Shown in pieces: positions 25,318 through 34,260 of a stretch of DNA of 64,000 bases (position 1 is its first letter; each line of letters begins with the position of its first letter). Position numbers and translations under genes: made by a program. The notes beneath the pieces are model-generated. The model did not search any database, was not told the DNA's origin, and saw only the letters and a list, made by a program, of their open reading frames with translations. The DNA is from Clavelina lepadiformis (taxonomy: Eukaryota; Chordata; Ascidiacea; Aplousobranchia; Clavelinidae), in the NCBI RefSeq assembly GCF_947623445.1, contig NC_135245.1:19475501-19539500 (forward strand), written 5' to 3'.

Positions 25318-25449
25318 TCACGGATGCCGGAAGAGGAAGCGCAGAGAGGCCATTGCCCCCTTTTCTTTCTTTATTTTCCAAAATGACATTCAAAAAGTGC
25401 CCTTTTATCGAATTTTGCCCCTTGCCAAAAATAATTCCGGCGCCCGTGA
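25318..25449. mobile_element. 132-bp MITE with TCACGGgcGCCGGAA-type inverted ends
   Basis: The left end TCACGGATGCCGGAA and the reverse complement of the right end TCACGGGCGCCGGAA form imperfect 15-bp inverted repeats. It lies directly after an ATT/ATTACT run and interrupts the last open segment of the surrounding transposon. No convincing target-site duplication was seen. Confidence 0.6.
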
Positions 25450-25889
25450 TTGTACCTGCCTTGTTTCTGTTGCACTGCTGTAATAAACGCTATTTTGGAA
25501 ATTTTGACTGCCAAGTAACAATACGCATAAAATAGTAAACACCTAGTTAGTAAACACGTAAACACCAAAGATAATAAACACCTAGTTAGTAAACACCAAC
25601 AAAATTTAAACACAAAACAGAATAAACATGTGCGATTTAAACATGTAACCATTTTAGGTGTTTCTTTTAGGCCTCACTTTTCGTGTTTAATTAAAGTGTT
25701 TAACAAAATGACAGTGTAGACTAAATCAAATACGCAGTAAAATCAAAGCAGCTTCGAAGACTGGCTGCCTGACCTATTTCGAGTTCGGCTGAGAGTGAAA
25801 TAGTCACTTATTTTTTTGCGGTCCATTTAACAAAATTAAAGACACATTTAATTCGTGTGAATTATATGGTGGGACTCTAGTGGACACCG

Positions 25890-27430
25890 AATCACTCAAT
25901 ACTAATAGTGTTTTTGGAGTTTTCAAGAAATTTTCCATGTTTATGAGGTTTTGCCACGCTACAAAACGCTGTTCAAATTTTTTTCAAGCTTGTCGTTTGC
26001 TGACCTGGACGTCGTACATGTTGGTTTGGTGGAGCTGCTTCGTATCCTGCTTCACCTTGTGGTTGAAACGCAGGAGAGATCGACCAATGGGCCTGGATCT
26101 AGAGATGAGTTCACTGTGAAAGATGTCCTTTGAAATTCCGACATTGGGAAGTCAGCGGCCTTGCCTTAGGTTTTTGATTTGGCGAGCTTTCATCTAATAG
26201 AGTAGAGAGCTGCAGCCAGTGCGCTCCATCACACTGCTGTTCCTGATCTTGGTGCGCCACGTGACTCCTCAGGTGTCAAACACCTAAAACTAAGATCTCT
26301 ATGAATTTGTTGGACGTCCTACGTAGGGCTTTAAAAAAATGTTTAGACCAATCAGAAGGCAGCATGGTTGGTGTTGTTTTCTAGCCTGGGAATTACCCTA
26401 GCAGTTGGCGTGCTTCAATATCCCAGCTCGCGTACAAAATTTGGCTAAAACTTAGCATGAAAGTAGCTAAAATTGTGTTTTTTAGACCAAAAATTCTAGT
26501 GTTTATTTTGGGCCTCTGTTAAAAAAGTTTGAACCATGGTTTTTTGATGGCATTTTATGGAATGGCAGTTCAACGCATACTAAATTGACATGCAAAATTT
26601 CAGAGAGCCTCATGGAGGATTTTTAGAGTAAACAGTCTTTTAGTAAAGTCACTGTATAATAAAACAAACAAAGATTTTATGGCATTTTTTGGTGTTTGAC
26701 CTTAACTTTCTTCAACTTTCTCTTCTGTCACGTACATGTAAGACTTCTCATTTACTATAGGTTGTTTGCTTTCATTACGATTTCGTGGCAGATGTTCAAC
26801 ATCGGTTGTTGGTGCTGATGACCATTGAGAATCTCCCACATTTGTTTGCAAAATCATTCATGAGTGTAAGGGCGCTTGTACACTTAGGCAAAGTTCTCTA
26901 AAATGTATCCTTTAGTTGTACACAAACTTTCGTGCCGTCAGTTAAGGGTCTAATGAGCACGATGGGCCGTCCTTGTTCTCGATACTTTTCTGGGTTAGTC
27001 GGATAGAGAAAATAAAATCAATTGATGACCTGTTTCTATAAAGCCGCTTTATAATTCGGGATAAAAACTGTCTGCTAAAATTTATAAACGTTCAAATTGT
27101 ACTCTGGCAATAACTTCGCCAACAACGCTCGGCAAAGAGATATCTCTACGGTTGCTATAATCTCCCTTTACCAGCGCTTTTTTGTTACGATCTCTGCGTC
27201 CCTCATCCTTCAGTGTTCCAGCACTTGCACAGGACCGAGTAAAGAAATGGAACGATGTGTTTGACACATTTCAGGGGATCAACCGGGATGCCGTACAAAC
27301 AAGAAGTTTTTCCTGTAGCTGTTGTTGCCACGGCACTTTTCAGCTCCTCGCGAGTTGTCAATTGTTTAAGCTCGTGCATCGGTGGAAAACTTTGTGTTTT
27401 CCCCCCGGCATGTTTTTGTTTGCTCATTAA
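25890..27430 (-). mobile_element. Decayed LINE (non-LTR retrotransposon) remnant, reverse-transcriptase and C-terminal pieces
   Basis: On the minus strand 27203-27427 reads LYGIPVDPLKCVKH, close to the GxDGIPxExLK block at the start of LINE reverse transcriptases. Next, 27082-27200 reads RRDISLPSVVGEVIARV, close to the YRGISLLSVVGKVFARV block. Near 27040, NRSSIDFIFSIR matches the block before the palm motif. Around 26850, MNDFANKCGRFSMVIST matches the NDFAxxCxxFGLTIS block. Around 26000-26150, KDIFHSELISRSRPIGRS matches the usual C-terminal GELxxGxRxIGRP block. The blocks are in the correct order but in changing frames and with the palm region missing, so the copy is dead and internally deleted. 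The clade was not resolved. Confidence 0.75.
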
Positions 27431-27970
27431 TTGCCGCTGTTCGGTTTCATCACAGTAGTTATTTCAAAATTATTTGCAAAACAACGTCACACCTTTTGCG
27501 GATTCGTGCTCAGACATTGGTCTGTTTCTCGATGCTCCTCCACCTACTCTACTGTTAGAGATGTTAATGTGCAGTGGTGTTGCTATCGATGTAGCGCTTT
27601 TAAGTTTTCTCTGGTCCAGTTAGTTTGAGACTTTAGGCAGTCAACAACTTTATCGGTCTCGTACATGGACACATATTAGGTTGAGGGGAAAAGGCAGTGC
27701 TGGCAGCCAAGATAGGTTCAGAAACATGTAGCCTACAGGCGTGCTAATTTTAGCAGACGTCTTCGATTAAGGTCGTGGTGGCATCAGTAGAAACGGTGAT
27801 CGGTGGTCTAGTTTACGAAAGGATCTGTTAATCCCAGCAAATCAGCTAGCGTGTTAAGGTCGGTTTAAGTTGCTTACGTTGCTTAGGTTAAGGTCGGCTG
27901 GACGGGATATGTTTTGTATGGCCATCTAGTGGACGCCTAAACATTTTATGACTCATTGGCGCCATAAATA
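27431..27970. other. Unassigned region upstream of the tRNA-like array
   Basis: No gene seen. It may include more of the LINE body, too worn to identify by eye. Confidence 0.3.
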
Positions 27971-28235
27971 ATTTTACTGCATCTGCTGCACTAGCTGGGT
28001 ATCGAACCCGCTACCTCCATGCTAGCAGGCAGATTTTATCCAAAAGGGCTATACACAGGAATTTATTTTGCTTAGAATTTCAAATATATATTTTTCGAAA
28101 GCACTCAAAAATAAAAAAACACTGCACGCAAACTGAATCGAATTCTCTCGTCCCTCCCCAATCTTGCAGGACCTTCGGTCCTACATCCTGTTAAGTGGTT
28201 TTTCACCTTCCTGTATTGCATTCTTTTCTACCATG

Positions 28236-28310
28236 GCCGGGGATCGAACCCGGAATCTCTAGCACCGAGTGCAGTGACCAAGCACACGAGCTATGAAGTT
28301 GCACATGTAT
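28236..28310 (-). ncRNA. tRNA-like sequence with intact T arm
   Basis: The minus strand gives TAGCTCGTGTG as A-box-like word and CCGGGTTCGATCCCCGG as a perfect T arm. The CACTGCACTCGGTG anticodon-arm segment is weak and the acceptor ends do not pair, so a functional tRNA is unlikely. A diverged second copy lies at 29169-29235. Confidence 0.45.
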
Positions 28311-28875
28311 ATGATGTGGTGTAACAAATATAACCAACGACGATGCATCAGTTGTTAAATTTTGAAAAGGGAAAGACACAGGTCATATGGCTCCACAGAG
28401 ACCTGAACTCGGTAACTTTTGCTCAGATTTCTGTGATAAACGTCGCAAGCTACAACGCGTCTGGCCTAATAGATAATTATTAGCACGGATATCATCATTA
28501 TATCAGCTGAAAAAATAAATAAGTTGAAATTTGTGAGGAATCAAAGCCAGAACCTTTGCACCGATATCAATGACGGAAGGCGCGACCATTTCTGTGAGGT
28601 ATGCCTTGCTCCTGTTCTGCGTATAACCCTTTGTTCGTCAGGGAGGCCGACTAACCGTTCATTTCAACTCACGGTCGATTCAACTCTGGAACTCAACCAA
28701 CGTAAGATGAAACCAAGGGTAATTGAGTCCAAGGTTTCAATCCACACATGTCGGTTGGGTCATCCTGAGCTTAATTGTTTTAGATTCTAGAAGTAGATTC
28801 TTCCTCGACTGTACAGAAATTGAATTGACCTGAAACCGTTCCTCAGTTTGACAACACTGAGATAAAAGGGTAAGT

Positions 28876-28946
28876 GACTCCGACGTGGTTTGAACACGAA
28901 ATTTTCTCATCTGGAATGAGACGCGTTACTGCTGAGCCACGGAGTC
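28876..28946 (-). tRNA. tRNA-Trp(CCA)-like sequence, probably a pseudogene
   Basis: 71 nt on the minus strand. The acceptor stem GACTCCG/CGGAGTC pairs over all 7 bp. The anticodon arm TCTCA-TTCCAGA-TGAGA pairs over all 5 bp with CCA at the anticodon position. The T arm is CGTG-TTCAAAC-CACG with a mismatch in the first pair. The D arm is poor: the expected GCGC stem has become GCTC/ACGC. This resembles eukaryotic tRNA-Trp, but the D arm damage and its place in a worn repeated array argue for a pseudogene or tRNA-derived repeat. Confidence 0.5.
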
Positions 28947-29168
28947 GTCATGTTGACAAACGTTGTAGCAAGATAAATGATGACGTTAAAGGTATACATG
29001 TAATCATTACACACATTATGTCGTGATGTCAGAAAGCTAAGTTTATACGATCATGTTAAATACATATTTTCAGTTTCGAAGATTACTATCAGTCGGAATT
29101 ACGTTACACTTGTGACCGTGGACCAGGCTGTTTACGTTTTATTCACGCATGACTGGCTTAAGAGCTTA

Positions 29169-29235
29169 AGGCGGGAATCGAACCTGGAACCTCTAGCACC
29201 GAGTGCAGTGTCGAGTCACACGAGCTACGAATTAA
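29169..29235 (-). ncRNA. tRNA-like sequence, second copy of the 28236-28310 unit
   Basis: Shares TCTAGCACCGAGTGCAGTG (plus strand) with the unit at 28236-28310 and has the B-box AGGTTCGATTCCC. The T stem has lost pairs. Confidence 0.4.
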
Positions 29236-29318
29236 CTCATGTAAACGATGTTGTGTAGCAAATGTGACCAATGCACATGCATCAGTTCGAAAAAATAAAG
29301 ACACAACCATTCCACTGC

Positions 29319-29390
29319 AGGGGGATCTGAACCCAGGAACCTTCGCACCGAATCCTGCGATTCCTATCGCGAGCTACAAATCGTCTGGCG
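29319..29390 (-). ncRNA. tRNA-like sequence
   Basis: The minus strand shows TAGCTCGCGATAGG as A-box-like word and CCTGGGTTCAGATCCC as T arm. It corresponds to the unit at 28395-28465 in the first block. The acceptor stem is not convincing. Confidence 0.35.
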
Positions 29391-29564
29391 AGCGTCCTTA
29401 ATCAACACTGATATCTTCACCAGGTGACAAAATTCAAAATAAATTAAGTTCAAGATTTTAAAAAATCGATTCCAGAACATTTGCACTGATGTAAACAACG
29501 ACTTGTAGGTTAAGTCGTCCAGGAACCGTTCGTCAGTACCAAAAAACTGAGATGAAATATCAAG

Positions 29565-29635
29565 TGCCCGCTTAAGATTTGAACACGCCACTTTCTGATT
29601 TGTAGTCAGTCGCGCTACCGTTGCGCCATAGAGTC
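29565..29635 (-). tRNA. tRNA-Trp-like pseudogene, second copy
   Basis: The minus strand has a perfect A box, TGGCGCAACGGTAGCGC. The anticodon stem is CTGA/TCAG with loop CTACAAA, so the anticodon is no longer CCA. The 3' side no longer pairs with the 5' GACTCTA. Clearly related to 28876-28946 and further decayed. Confidence 0.45.
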
Positions 29636-29830
29636 GTCATTTTTAAAAGGTAGTACCAGCACACTCGACGACAATGAAAAGTATACATGCAATAACATCA
29701 CATGCTATGTGTTGATGCAAAAAGGCAGAATTTGTACGACCCTGCTATAGATTCATTCTTTTGTTTTGCCTTAAATTGCAAACACGTGTATTTCGGAATA
29801 GACGATCCAAAAAATTCTCACCACTGCACC

Positions 29831-29897
29831 GCCCCATATCCTAATTGAACCCGTCCTAGCAGGAGCATCAGTTCCAGGAACGTAGGTGGCTTGGGGC
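29831..29897 (-). ncRNA. tRNA-like sequence with paired ends
   Basis: 67 nt whose ends GCCCCA/TGGGGC pair over 6 bp, with a B-box-like GACGGGTTCAATTAGG. No good D or anticodon arm. Confidence 0.3.
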
Positions 29898-30197
29898 AGT
29901 TGACCAGATTTCTCCTCCCTGCATTGCGTTTTATTCACCCATGAGCTGGCCGTCTATAATAATCTATGTCATTGGATCAGGGAATTGATTTTGGTACATC
30001 ACATTGTGTCTGTATTATTACATTTGTAATGGTGCATTCATGGTAAAATGAGCCCACAGCTACATTCTTGAAGAATAAAAATACGCTTGCAAGCAATTAG
30101 ACACTACTGGCATATGCGACCCCTTGATGGGTAGCCTACACGTTAATGATATTAAAACTTTCAAAGGAATTATCTTAACTATTAAAGAGAAACATGA

Positions 30198-30270
30198 CTG
30201 CCAAGGAATCGAACTCGTGACCTATTGAACGACGAGGAGTTGTTTAAGGTCTGAACTACAAACCGGCTTC
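30198..30270 (-). ncRNA. tRNA-like sequence
   Basis: The minus strand shows TTGTAGTTCAGACC and, at the proper distance, ACGAGTTCGATTCCTTGGCAG. Other arms are weak. Confidence 0.35.
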
Positions 30271-30329
30271 CGTCAATGCCGTTAATTTCAGTACATCCCT
30301 ATCAGATGTAAATGGACAAAAACATACCC

Positions 30330-30410
30330 AGCGTGGAAGGGAATCGAACCCGAAACCTTATTCGAAATTCCATTCAGAAAGATTGTGCTTGCACTACATT
30401 TTAGGGCTGT
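30330..30410 (-). ncRNA. tRNA-like sequence
   Basis: The minus strand shows TAGTGCAAGCACAATC and TTTCGGGTTCGATTCCCTT. The B box is intact; acceptor pairing is not seen. Confidence 0.35.
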
Positions 30411-31340
30411 TGGGATCTGCTTTGACACGGTTATTTTTTGTTTATATTTGTGACATTTGACTCATTCTAAGAAACCGATTCTTGAACAACATGTGACAAG
30501 GTTTTCTTCTTCACAATATATTTCTCACTTTTTAAGCAGTCAAGTTGGAAACTTTACTGATTTTAGAGCGAAATACACAAGTCATAACATTATCAATTAA
30601 TATAACCCACACACAAAACATACAAAATGTACACAGTAAATGTAAAACTGAATACAATGAAACAGAAATTAGCGCAATAGATGCAAAATAAATATGATGA
30701 CAACAGAAAACAGTATGAAAAACTTAATTGTAAATTAATTACTAATAAGCCGTGCCATTTATAAAGACGCGGGTTCCAATGTTTTATTAATAAAGCTTCC
30801 ATCACTAAGCTGTTATATTCCCAAATTGCTATATATTGTTTATATGTTTTCGATAGATATGTTTCCCTATTCGTTTTCTTTGATGCAAAAACCATTACTC
30901 ACGAAGTGACGCGCAGTGTCACTGATGAAAGCTCGTTATCAATCAATCATCGGGCGGCTACGACAAATTTATTATTTATTTACTAGGTTTAAATCGTGCA
31001 CGAATAATGGTATTATTTTGCGGACGATAGCGAGCAAGTTAAGTTGATGAGATGTTTGTTTCAGCAAAAATGCCAAATACCAGCAAATAATCATGGTCGA
31101 AAATCGAGCGATTTGCTACGAACTTTGTTGCTACCGCAACTAATCGATTTGTTATATTTATATTGTTACAAAATTCTATATTAGAACTTTGATACATTAT
31201 ATTTTATTATATCGAACCAATGATTTTGTTTTGCGGCCACAAGTTCGGAAGCACTTAAACCGTACGACTATTTTTACGAGCTAATATATTATTTTATCAT
31301 ATTACAGTGACCGTCAATGGGACTCCAGAACACAGGAAAG
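30411..31340. other. AT-rich region without a gene
   Basis: Apart from the possible retroelement fragment at 30730-30930, nothing recognisable. Confidence 0.35.
30730..30930 (-). mobile_element. Possible fragment of a GIY-YIG-type retroelement C-terminus
   Basis: The minus strand contains SDTARHFVSNGF and, further on, LVMEALLIKHWNPRL. The second block resembles the EALLIKxxxPxLN end of GIY-YIG nuclease domains such as those of Penelope-like elements. It is a short, decayed piece with no recognisable reverse transcriptase nearby. Identification is tentative. Confidence 0.3.
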
Positions 31341-31860
31341 AAATAGAAATGACCTTTATCCTGTTTCCAATCACCAATCACCAATCACCAATCACCAATC
31401 AGCCGTATGTCGATTTCGATTACGGTTTTTAACAAGTGACAAGTGTTACTTCGTTATGTATCATGTTGTTTGTTTCATTTATATTGCATTAGCATTGTGT
31501 ATTTTGTGTATTTTATTAAAGAAATCAAGTTACCGTGAGACTTTATTGGTTATGAGGATGGTTAACAAAACAGTGTTTCCCAGTGATTTACTTCCAACCA
31601 ATTTATATTGTTTTGTGCGGAAATATTTGGAAATGACCTTTAACCTGTTTCCAGTCACCAAACAGCCGTGTGGCTAATTCGATTGCAGTTTGTTGACGAT
31701 TTCCATTTTATTATGTTATTATTATTATTATTATTATTATTATGGATAGTTCATTATTTCTAGAATTATGTATAGAACTTCCGTATTTTGTATATTTTGT
31801 GTATTTTATTGTACGAATTAAGTTACTGTGATCTTTTAACCGATGGTAATTAGGGTAATC
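31341..31860. repeat. Tandem duplication of about 280 bp with a 7-bp minisatellite and an ATT run
   Basis: Unit 1 starts about 31341 and unit 2 about 31630. Both contain GAAATGACCTTTA.CCTGTTTCCA, a CAGCCGT word, and later TATTTTGTGTATTTTATT followed by AAGTTAC. Unit 1 carries about five copies of the 7-bp word ATCACCA (31372-31401), which unit 2 has only once. An ATT run lies at 31716-31741. Confidence 0.7.
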
Positions 31861-32477
31861 TACAAGATTAGCCAGAACCTGTAACCAATAAGAGCCGAGG
31901 ACCATCAGTCAGAAATTATGTCCATTTAGAATGGAACATGTAAGGATTTGTGACGTAATATGCAGTGCGACGTGCAATGCAGTGACGTGATAAGTGATAC
32001 GTTTACACAGCAACGGTATAAACATTGCAAAGATAATATAGAACACTTTCATAGAAAGTCATGTTGTCGTCGTTCCATCAGAGAAGCTTGAGCGTACGTC
32101 TTAGGCTCAGGATCAAAAGTCTACTTGTTTTGGCTGAAAAAAATATAGAACAAAATCTTGATTAAAAGTACGAAGCCATAGAATTAAAGCTGATGTATGC
32201 CTACTATAGCATCAACGTTAAAAACTTGTAAACTTGCTGGTAAAAGTTTAAAATTGACTGCGTTTGGTGATGTTACCAAAAAGTCGACTGCTCTTAGTTT
32301 TTGAAGCCGTTCCACCGCGTCAAGGTGGCAGTCGTCGGAACGGTTCTTTGGGAACGGAAAGAATCCCCCACTTCGCTACCGATGGGTGTAGAGAAGCGGG
32401 ATAAAGACCGTTGTTACAAGTCAAATGCCGAATTCTACTTTTGTATATATTATATATTTTATACTGTTTTAGTATAA
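31861..32477. other. Unassigned region
   Basis: No gene seen. A G/C-rich patch at 32305-32410 can form short hairpins but matches no RNA family I know. Confidence 0.3.
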
Positions 32478-34260
32478 GATTTGGTACGTTACGATGCGAC
32501 CTCCTTCTCTTAAAGCCAGGGGGAGTCCCCCCAACCGTTGACCATCGTTTCATTTCATATAATTACCTGTAACCTGTAAATAACCGTCGCAATCGCGCAA
32601 AATGAAACAACTAGGTTGGGCAGACAAGCATTTGGGGACCCAAGAAGAAATTTTTTACATTTTTTCTATAGAGGAAAAGGCAAAAACAAAACAACTCATG
32701 ACCCTACCTCATCTATGAAATGTTGGAGGGACCTAGTCGGTATCGCGCGGTGTGGTGTGTTGTGATAATTTTATACAAGGCATTAAGAGAAGGTCGCGTT
32801 AAATGTTTTGGCCTATTGTTGTTGTTGTTTTAATTTTATTTGACTGAAAATGCAGTCAACAAGACCGAAGTGCGGTCACCCTAGGATTGTTTTACTCTAA
32901 TACTTTACCTGATAGCCTGAAAAAAAGGAGTTAAAACCAACACCGGTAACTCAAACCGGCCATACAGTATGTGAATTATTTTTTTGAGGTTGTTTGTTTT
33001 AGGTTGTGTTGCGCGCGAAGGCACCGATCCAACCGCTGCATTAGGTTGGAGTGCCAGAATAAAGGAAAGTATAGAGTCTTATGCCTAAGATTAGATACAG
33101 TATATATAAAAAATAGAAATATAACTGCACTGGAGTCGATGGACATAATGGGAATGAAACTAAATAGAATTGTGTGGTTCCGAAAACTAAAATCCTAATT
33201 GTTTATGCGCAAGGTTGAAATAAAATAGTGCTGGATAACCTAAGCGAGCTACACCCTAGGAGCACTATTTTATCTGGGGACCCAAAACAAACCTCATAAG
33301 CGTCGAATTGTTTGTCTGTGGCCTAATGCCCCGTCGGACCTACTTGTTTCATTCAGTGCCGTCATCTAGGGGAGGCGCAAAATGTCGGAAGTCCCTACCC
33401 TATTCTACACGGCACTTTGTCCCCCTAGGATAAGGTTATGAGAATGCAGGCTAGTATAGGGGCGCGAGGGCAAAATGTTCATAATTTGGGCCGGGGACAC
33501 TGGATCGCTTTGGGCTTGGCGAACCCAGTGCTGCATCGGGTCCTGCACCCTCCCGACGATAAAACACAGTCAAAACACAACAATATAAGACAGAAGAACT
33601 CACTAACTATGAGAGAAATAAGACAAGCGATAAAACAATACACAACAACAATCCCATCAATTTTAAGAGATAGAGAAAGTCATTATGCCATCGACTCCAG
33701 CACCTGCACTATCTTATTGTAGGCCTATATAAGGTAATCCCAGTAAATTTGTTACTGGTTTTAGATAACTGTCCTTTGGTTAAATTGCAAAACAGTTATA
33801 TTGAAAAAATGTTTAAAAATTATGTTTGCATTAATGGTAAAATGTAAATGTAACAGGTATCAAAATAAGCAATAGTTAATCTGCTCCATATTATTATTGC
33901 TATTATGTTAACACCCTCAATTAATAGCAAAATTATTGTAACAAAAATATATCATTATAAACTATGCAACATATAAAGGGCCTAAGCAAACAAGATATTT
34001 GAAAATTCACCTCGGATCTTCCAAACTTTACTACTTCAGGTACATTTGGGATATACCCTACCTGAAAGAAAATTACCATCGCATTTGCATTGACGCCCTC
34101 TACCGACGACAAAAATAATAGAAAAAGAGAAGGAAGGAAGGAAGTAGTAAAACACACAAAAATACAAAAATACGAAATGTTCCTGTCTTTCATAGAGGTG
34201 AATTTAATGAATTCTTATAGAAGTTATATTAGTCTGATAACATGATGTCCCATTGGTATA
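32478..34260. repeat. Dispersed repeat, copy B, split by about 1.23 kb of extra sequence
   Basis: 32478-32740 matches the first half of copy A (20108-20640) and 33975-34260 the second half. The junction words AGGGACCTAG (about 32735) and AGGGCCTAAG (about 33976) are similar, as a 9-10 bp target duplication would be. The 1.23-kb middle has no visible inverted ends. It holds a plus-strand open frame of 94 codons (33438-33722), charged in its second half, of no known family. Either something inserted into copy B, or copy A is an internally deleted derivative. Confidence 0.6.

Larger units (their letters stand above)
21853..25718 (+). mobile_element. 3.9-kb inverted-repeat DNA transposon with a split unknown ORF, decayed and invaded by other elements
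   Basis: The ends are TACACTGTCATT (21853) and its reverse complement (ending 25718). Both subterminal regions are filled with GTGTTTAA/TTAAACAC words; the right one also has direct repeats of TAAACACCTAGTTAG. TA flanks both ends, so a TA target is possible. Inside, a chain of exon-like open segments on the plus strand has plausible splice sites: 23765-23848, 23989-24076, 24334-24424, 24953-25054 and 25134 to about 25310. They include LEKEESEWEYGLLK, LILRSQKQLWPIHKTN and FRKKTLPSLLVSY, and resemble uncharacterised transposon-encoded proteins. I could not assign a superfamily. Nested insertions lie at 22711-23031 and 25318-25449; the latter interrupts the last exon-like segment. Confidence 0.6.
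27975..30410 (-). repeat. Array of about ten to twelve tRNA-like sequences, all on the minus strand
   Basis: The B-box word GGTTCGATCCC or close variants recur, read on the minus strand, at about 28001, 28245, 28405, 29175, 29330, 29845, 30208 and 30345. Most are followed upstream by an A-box-like TAGCTCG or TGGCGCAACGG at the right distance. Weaker copies lie at 28545-28575 and 29466-29510. The best-folded are the two tRNA-Trp-like copies listed separately. Two large diverged blocks (28236-29080 and 29169-29760) repeat the same order of tRNA-like units and spacers. The array could be a decayed tRNA gene cluster or a composite tRNA-derived element. Confidence 0.65.

Noticed and set aside
28876-28946. 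Calling the Trp-like sequence a functional tRNA gene
   Set aside because: The D stem is not paired and it lies in a decayed, duplicated array.
33438-33722. 94-codon plus-strand frame as a possible host gene
   Set aside because: No family similarity, no splice partners, and it lies in a repeat-associated insertion; reported only as part of the repeat.
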